Origin: Agrobacterium cucumeris | Lineage (GTDB): Bacteria; Pseudomonadota; Alphaproteobacteria; Rhizobiales; Rhizobiaceae | Length of the DNA stretch: 64,000 bases | Reading direction: 5' to 3' | Assembly (NCBI RefSeq): GCF_030036535.1 | Contig: NZ_CP080388.1 | Span: 682,001-746,000 of the forward strand | Translations under genes and position numbers: made by a program | Notes under the pieces: model-generated | Databases searched by the model: none | Told to the model about the DNA's origin: nothing | The model's input: only the letters and a program-made list of their open reading frames with translations | Shown here: positions 60,092-64,000 of the stretch, in pieces | How the letters are laid out: each line of letters starts with the position of its first letter | Position numbering within the stretch: the first letter of the stretch is position 1

Positions 60092-60922
60092 ATGCACGAA
60101 CGCGAACGCCATCGCATCATCTTGAGCGCCACGCAGGAAAAAGCTGTCGTGACGGTGCAGGATATTGCTGAACTCACGGATGCGTCGGAAGCGACAATCC
60201 GCCGGGATATCGCGTCTTTGCACGTTCAGGGCAAGTTGCGGCGCGTGCGCGGCGGAGCGGAAGCGGTGCATCCGCCGCAGCTCGGTAATCTTGCCGCACG
60301 TCCCTTCCGCGTGTCCGAATCGGTCAATATCGACAAGAAACGCGCAATTGCGCGCAAGGCGGTCGATCTCTGCAATGATGGCGACGCGATCATCCTGAAT
60401 GGCGGCACCACGACATTCCAGATGGTGCATTACATGGCGGCACGCCGCCTGCAGGTGATGACCAATTCCTTCGCGATTGCCGAGCATCTGGTCAAGCATT
60501 CCAAATGCAGTGTCAGCGTGCCGGGCGGCGCGATCTATCGCGACCAGAGCCTTATCCTGTCGCCTTTCGAGAACGACGCGATCCGCAATTTTTATGCGCG
60601 ACGGATTTTTCTCGGCGCGCAGGGCGTGGGCGCGCTCGGCATCATGGAGTCCGACGCGCTGGTCATCCAGAGCGAACAGAAGCTGATGCGGCAGGCGGAA
60701 GAACTGATCGTGATGGTCGATTCCTCGAAATTCAGAAAACGATCCAGCCTGATTTTATGCCCGCTCGAAAATGTCACGACCATCATCACCGATGACGGGA
60801 TTTCGGACGAAGCGGCAAGGATGGTGGAAGATGCCGGCGTCGAATTGCTGATCGCCGGTGCGGTGGCAGCGGGAAAAACCGCCGGTCCGCCGGATGAGGA
60901 GAATTCTTCTTCAGTCGCTTGA
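60092..60922 (+). CDS. rhaR: RhaR, DeoR-family transcription regulator
   Basis: The 276-residue regulator has a DeoR winged helix (ATQEKAVVTVQDIAELTDASEATIRRDIASLHVQGKLRRVRGGAEAV, in parts) and a sugar-phosphate-sensing domain with DAIILNGGTTTFQMVHYM and VDSSKFRKRSSLI. It heads the rhaRSTP... operon and controls it and the divergent rhaDI in Rhizobium. GGAGGACCCC precedes its ATG. Confidence 0.94.
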   Translation: MHERERHRIILSATQEKAVVTVQDIAELTDASEATIRRDIASLHVQGKLRRVRGGAEAVHPPQLGNLAARPFRVSESVNIDKKRAIARKAVDLCNDGDAIILNGGTTTFQMVHYMAARRLQVMTNSFAIAEHLVKHSKCSVSVPGGAIYRDQSLILSPFENDAIRNFYARRIFLGAQGVGALGIMESDALVIQSEQKLMRQAEELIVMVDSSKFRKRSSLILCPLENVTTIITDDGISDEAARMVEDAGVELLIAGAVAAGKTAGPPDEENSSSVA

Positions 60923-60969
60923 GGAGTGCTGGAGGGAAAAGCAAGGTTCAAAACGGGAGGAAAAGGGAC

Positions 60970-61980
60970 ATGAAACTTACACGCAGAACATTGACCAGCG
61001 TTCTGGCACTCAGCGCGGCGCTCTCCGTCGCGGGGCTTGGCAGCGTTGCCCAAGCAGCAGACGTCAAGATCGCACTGGTGGTCAAGTCACTCGGCAACGG
61101 CTTTTTCGAAGCCGCCAACAAGGGCGCGCAGGAAGCGGCAAAGGATCTCGGCGGCGTCGAGATCATCTATACCGGTCCGACCAGCACCACGGCGGAAGGC
61201 CAGATCGAAGTCATCAATTCGCTGATCGCGCAGGGTGTCGATGCCATCGCCATTTCCGCCAACGACCCCGACGCCGTTGTTCCGGCGCTGAAAAAGGCGG
61301 CACAGCGCGGCATCAAGGTCATTTCCTGGGATTCCGGCGTGGCGCCCGAAGGCCGCATTCTCCAGCTTAATCCTTCTTCCAACGCGCTGATCGGCAAGAT
61401 GTGCCTGCAGCTTGCCGCATCGCATCTGGAAGGCGGCAAGGGCGACTTCGCCATTCTTTCAGCCACCACCACCTCCACGAACCAGAATATCTGGATCGAC
61501 GAAATGAAGAAGCAGCTGAAGGACTTCCCCGGCCTCAACCTCGTCACGACCGTTTACGGTGACGACCTTGCCGACAAGAGCTACCGCGAAGCGCAGGGCC
61601 TGCTCTCCTCGCAGCCGAATGTGAAGGTCATCGTCGCGCCGACGACGGTTGGCGTTCTCGCCGCCTCTCAGGCCGTGAAGGATGCCGGCAAAATCGGTCA
61701 GGTCTTCGTGACAGGCCTTGGCCTGCCGTCGGAAATGGCCGGCGCCATCAAATCGGGCGCGACCAAGGAATTCGCCATCTGGAACCCGATCGACCTCGGT
61801 TACTCCGCCACCCAGATCGCCTATCGCCTTGTGAAGGGTGAAGCCGACGGCAAGCCGGGCTCGGAAATCGAAGCCGGCCGCATGGGCAAGATCAAGGTTG
61901 GCGAAAACAGCGAAGCGGCCATGGCTGATCCGTTCATCTATGACGCGAAGAATATCGATCAGTTCTCGAAGATTTTCTGA
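60970..61980 (+). CDS. rhaS: RhaS, rhamnose ABC transporter substrate-binding protein
   Basis: The 336-residue periplasmic protein has a signal peptide (MKLTRRTLTSVLALSAALSV, cleavage near AQAAD at 29) and the ribose-binding-protein fold: VKSLGNGFFEAANKGAQEAAKDLGGVE, AISANDPDAVVPALKKAAQRGIKVISWDSG (in parts). It captures rhamnose for the RhaTPQ transporter. It is separated from rhaT by a 164-bp repeat. GGGAGGAAAAGGGAC precedes the start at 60970. Confidence 0.93.
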   Translation: MKLTRRTLTSVLALSAALSVAGLGSVAQAADVKIALVVKSLGNGFFEAANKGAQEAAKDLGGVEIIYTGPTSTTAEGQIEVINSLIAQGVDAIAISANDPDAVVPALKKAAQRGIKVISWDSGVAPEGRILQLNPSSNALIGKMCLQLAASHLEGGKGDFAILSATTTSTNQNIWIDEMKKQLKDFPGLNLVTTVYGDDLADKSYREAQGLLSSQPNVKVIVAPTTVGVLAASQAVKDAGKIGQVFVTGLGLPSEMAGAIKSGATKEFAIWNPIDLGYSATQIAYRLVKGEADGKPGSEIEAGRMGKIKVGENSEAAMADPFIYDAKNIDQFSKIF

Positions 61981-62006
61981 TCTGAGAAGTGACGGCAGGG
62001 CGTGGA

Positions 62007-62170
62007 GGGCACCCCCCTCTGTCCTGCCGGACATCTCCCCCTCAAGGGGGGAGATCGATATGCGGCGGCCTCTCGGCCATCTCCAACGTTGCGAGTGAGC
62101 GAGCGTTTTCTTCTGGCCGATCTCCCTCCTTGTGGGGGAGATGCCCGGCAGGGCAGAGGGGGGTGGCCCC
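62007..62170. repeat. Long inverted intergenic repeat inside the rha operon
   Basis: The ends GGGC-ACCCCCCTCTGTCCTG (62007 onward) and the complementary CAGGGCAGAGGGGGGTGGCCC (to about 62169, read in two parts) pair with a few mismatches, followed inward by GGACATCTCCCC versus GGGGAGATGCCC. The middle has GCGGCC/GGCCAT and GCGAGTGAGCGAGCG-type small repeats. It occupies most of the 227-nt gap between rhaS and rhaT; nothing else is seen in it. Confidence 0.82.
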
Positions 62171-62207
62171 GATCACTTCACTCAAAACTGACCGGTAAGA
62201 CCTGATA

Positions 62208-63740
62208 ATGCGTGCTGAAACCCAAACCATCAACATGACAGAGGCTTCGAGCGCCACGCCCATTCTGGAAATGCGCGGCATCAGCCAGATATTCCCCGGC
62301 GTGAAAGCGCTGGATGGCGTCGATATTGCGCTTTATCCCGGCAAGGTCACCGCGCTGATCGGCGAGAATGGCGCGGGCAAATCCACGCTCGTCAAAATCC
62401 TCACCGGCATCTACCGCCCGAACGAAGGCGAAATCCTGCTGGATGGCAAGGCTGTGACCTTTCACGGTGCGCAAGATGCCATCGATGCCGGCGTCACCGC
62501 CATTCATCAGGAAACCGTGCTGTTCGACGAGCTCTCGGTCGGCGAAAACATCTTCCTCGGCCATGCGCCAAAAGGCCGTTTCGGCCTGATCGACTGGAAG
62601 ACCATCAATGAGCGAGCCAGAATTCTGCTGGAACAGCTCGAAAGCACCATCGACCCTACCATCCGGTTGAAAGATCTTTCGATCGCCCAGCGCCATCTGG
62701 TGGCCATCGCCCGTGCGTTGTCAGTCGAGGCGCGCATCGTGATCATGGACGAACCGACGGCTGCGCTTTCCCGCAAGGAGATCGATGATCTCTTCCGCAT
62801 TGTCGAGAACCTCAAACGGCAGGGCAAGGCGATCCTCTTCATCAGCCACAAGTTCGATGAAGTCTATGAAATCGCCGAGAATTACGCCGTGTTCCGCGAC
62901 GGGAAAATGGTCGGAGCCGGCACACTCGCCACCACGCCACAGGATGAGATCGTGCGCCTGATGGTCGGTCGCGACGTGACGAACGCCTTCCCCAAGCAGG
63001 CCGTCACTCTGGGACCAACGGTTTTGTCAGTTCGCGATTACTCGCACCAGACGGAATTCCGCGATATTTCGCTCGAGCTGCGCAAAGGCGAGATTCTCGG
63101 CCTTTACGGGCTGATCGGCGCCGGTCGCTCCGAACTCTGCCAGTCGCTGTTCGGCATCACCCGGCCGGCCTCTGGTGAGGTGACACTGAACGGCCAACGG
63201 CTCACCATTCGTTCGCCGGAGGATGCGATCCGCGCCGGCATCGTTTACGTGCCGGAAGAGCGCGGCCGCCATGGGCTGGCGCTGGACATGCCAATCTATC
63301 AGAACATGTCGCTGCCCTCTCTCACGCGCACATCGCGCAAGGGGTTTCTCGCCGCCGCCAATGAATTTGCGCTGGCGCGCAAATATGCGTCCCGTCTCGA
63401 TCTACGTGCGGCTGCACTCTCCGTGCCTGTTGGCACGCTTTCGGGCGGCAACCAGCAGAAGGTAGTGATCGGCAAGTGGCTCGCCACCCAGCCCAAGGTC
63501 ATCATTCTCGACGAGCCGACCAAGGGCATCGATATCGGCTCCAAGGCCGCCGTGCATGGCTTCATCAGCGAGCTTGCGGCCGAGGGGCTTTCCATCATCA
63601 TGATTTCATCCGAACTTCCCGAAATCCTCGGCATGTCCGACCGTGCCATCGTCATGCGCGAAGGCCTGATGGCGGGCCAGTTCGAACGCGCCGATTTTTC
63701 TCCGGAAAAGCTGGTGCGCGCCGCCACCGGCAATGCCTGA
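62208..63740 (+). CDS. rhaT: RhaT, rhamnose ABC transporter ATPase (double domain)
   Basis: The 510-residue protein has two ABC modules typical of sugar transporters. The first has Walker A GENGAGKST, a degenerate LSIAQRHLVAIARAL and Walker B VIMDEPTAALS. The second has a degenerate Walker A GLIGAGRSE, signature LSGGNQQKVVIGKWL and Walker B IILDEPTKGID. Start is uncertain: ATG 62208 has only GGTAAGA upstream, and ATG 62235 (MTEASSATPILEMRG) is also possible. In Rhizobium leguminosarum this gene follows rhaS. Confidence 0.92.
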   Translation: MRAETQTINMTEASSATPILEMRGISQIFPGVKALDGVDIALYPGKVTALIGENGAGKSTLVKILTGIYRPNEGEILLDGKAVTFHGAQDAIDAGVTAIHQETVLFDELSVGENIFLGHAPKGRFGLIDWKTINERARILLEQLESTIDPTIRLKDLSIAQRHLVAIARALSVEARIVIMDEPTAALSRKEIDDLFRIVENLKRQGKAILFISHKFDEVYEIAENYAVFRDGKMVGAGTLATTPQDEIVRLMVGRDVTNAFPKQAVTLGPTVLSVRDYSHQTEFRDISLELRKGEILGLYGLIGAGRSELCQSLFGITRPASGEVTLNGQRLTIRSPEDAIRAGIVYVPEERGRHGLALDMPIYQNMSLPSLTRTSRKGFLAAANEFALARKYASRLDLRAAALSVPVGTLSGGNQQKVVIGKWLATQPKVIILDEPTKGIDIGSKAAVHGFISELAAEGLSIIMISSELPEILGMSDRAIVMREGLMAGQFERADFSPEKLVRAATGNA

Positions 63741-63753
63741 GAGGGGCAACCAC

Positions 63754-64000
63754 ATGCAACGTCTACTCAAAAATCGCGAATGGCTGCTGGCGGGCATCAT
63801 CATCGTCATGATCGCCGGTTTTGCGCTGCGCGCGCCCGGTTTCAGCCGGCCCGGCAATCTCGTCAATATCTTCAACGACACGTCCATCCTCATCATTCTG
63901 GCGCTTGGCCAGATGGCGGTCATTCTCACCAAATCCATTGATCTCTCCGTCGCCGCCAATCTCGCCTTTACCGGCATGGCGGTGGCGATGACCAATGCCG
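63754..64000 (+). CDS. rhaP: RhaP, rhamnose ABC transporter permease, 3' part outside window
   Basis: The frame is open from ATG 63754 to the window end, giving 82 residues: MQRLLKNREWLLAGIIIVMI..., with membrane helices at about 10-28 (WLLAGIIIVMIAGFALRAP) and 45-80 (SILIILALGQMAVILTKSIDLSVAANLAFTGMAVAMTNA in parts). The ILTKSIDLSV motif is conserved in ribose-type permeases. GAGAGGGGCAACCAC precedes the start, 13 nt after rhaT. Confidence 0.88.
   Translation, partial: MQRLLKNREWLLAGIIIVMIAGFALRAPGFSRPGNLVNIFNDTSILIILALGQMAVILTKSIDLSVAANLAFTGMAVAMTNA

Overview
The window reads as alphaproteobacterial DNA of the Rhizobiaceae, most likely an Agrobacterium/Rhizobium secondary replicon. The evidence is high GC, a rhamnose locus in the rhizobial order (rhaDI divergent from rhaRSTP...), a BigR/Blh operon of the kind described in Agrobacterium, leucine (liu) and branched-chain keto-acid (bkd) genes, and several intergenic mosaic repeats typical of Rhizobium relatives. 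The species assignment is inference; no rRNA or other marker gene is present.

Positions 1 to about 18082 are the left part of a Mu-like transposable prophage whose right part lies outside the window. A LexA-type repressor (+ strand) stands back to back with a long leftward operon: Ner-like regulator, ParB-like protein, DDE transposase (MuA-like), AAA+ target activator (MuB-like), Gam-like DNA-end protector, a run of small early/middle proteins, an MT-A70 methyltransferase, a gp16/GemA-like protein and a Mor-like activator. After an intrinsic terminator come lysozyme, holin, zinc-finger and gp25/gp26/gp27-like genes, large terminase and the start of the portal gene. Most genes overlap by 1-4 nt. 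The probable phage end (…TTACA at 18082) abuts a host repeat.

18.2-27.1 kb is a host cluster that looks like organosulfur scavenging. A leftward operon encodes a DszB-like sulfinate desulfinase (usually annotated as a solute-binding protein), an NmrA-like oxidoreductase, an SfnG-like flavin monooxygenase, an M20 amidohydrolase and a peptide-type binding protein. Divergent from it is a DszA/NtaA-like monooxygenase, followed by another luciferase-like monooxygenase in convergent orientation.

27.4-36.6 kb holds an acid-sugar-type locus: an enolase-superfamily dehydratase/racemase, a frameshifted SGNH hydrolase, a family-5 binding protein, a convergent four-gene ABC transporter operon, a LysE exporter and a GntR/FCD regulator. 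36.7-39.2 kb is the sulfide/persulfide operon blh-bigR-yeeE-yeeE. 39.3-40.8 kb is gpmI.

41.0-54.3 kb is branched-chain amino acid catabolism: bkdA1-bkdA2-bkdB, an acyl-CoA dehydrogenase and a thiolase on the minus strand; an Lrp-type regulator and liuABDEC on the plus strand. Together these would convert leucine to acetoacetate and acetyl-CoA. No E3 (lpd) gene is in the cluster. 54.4-56.1 kb is panC-panB. 56.3-64.0 kb is the rhamnose locus: rhaI and rhaD on the minus strand, rhaR-rhaS-rhaT-rhaP on the plus strand, with a strong inverted operator between them; rhaP runs off the window.
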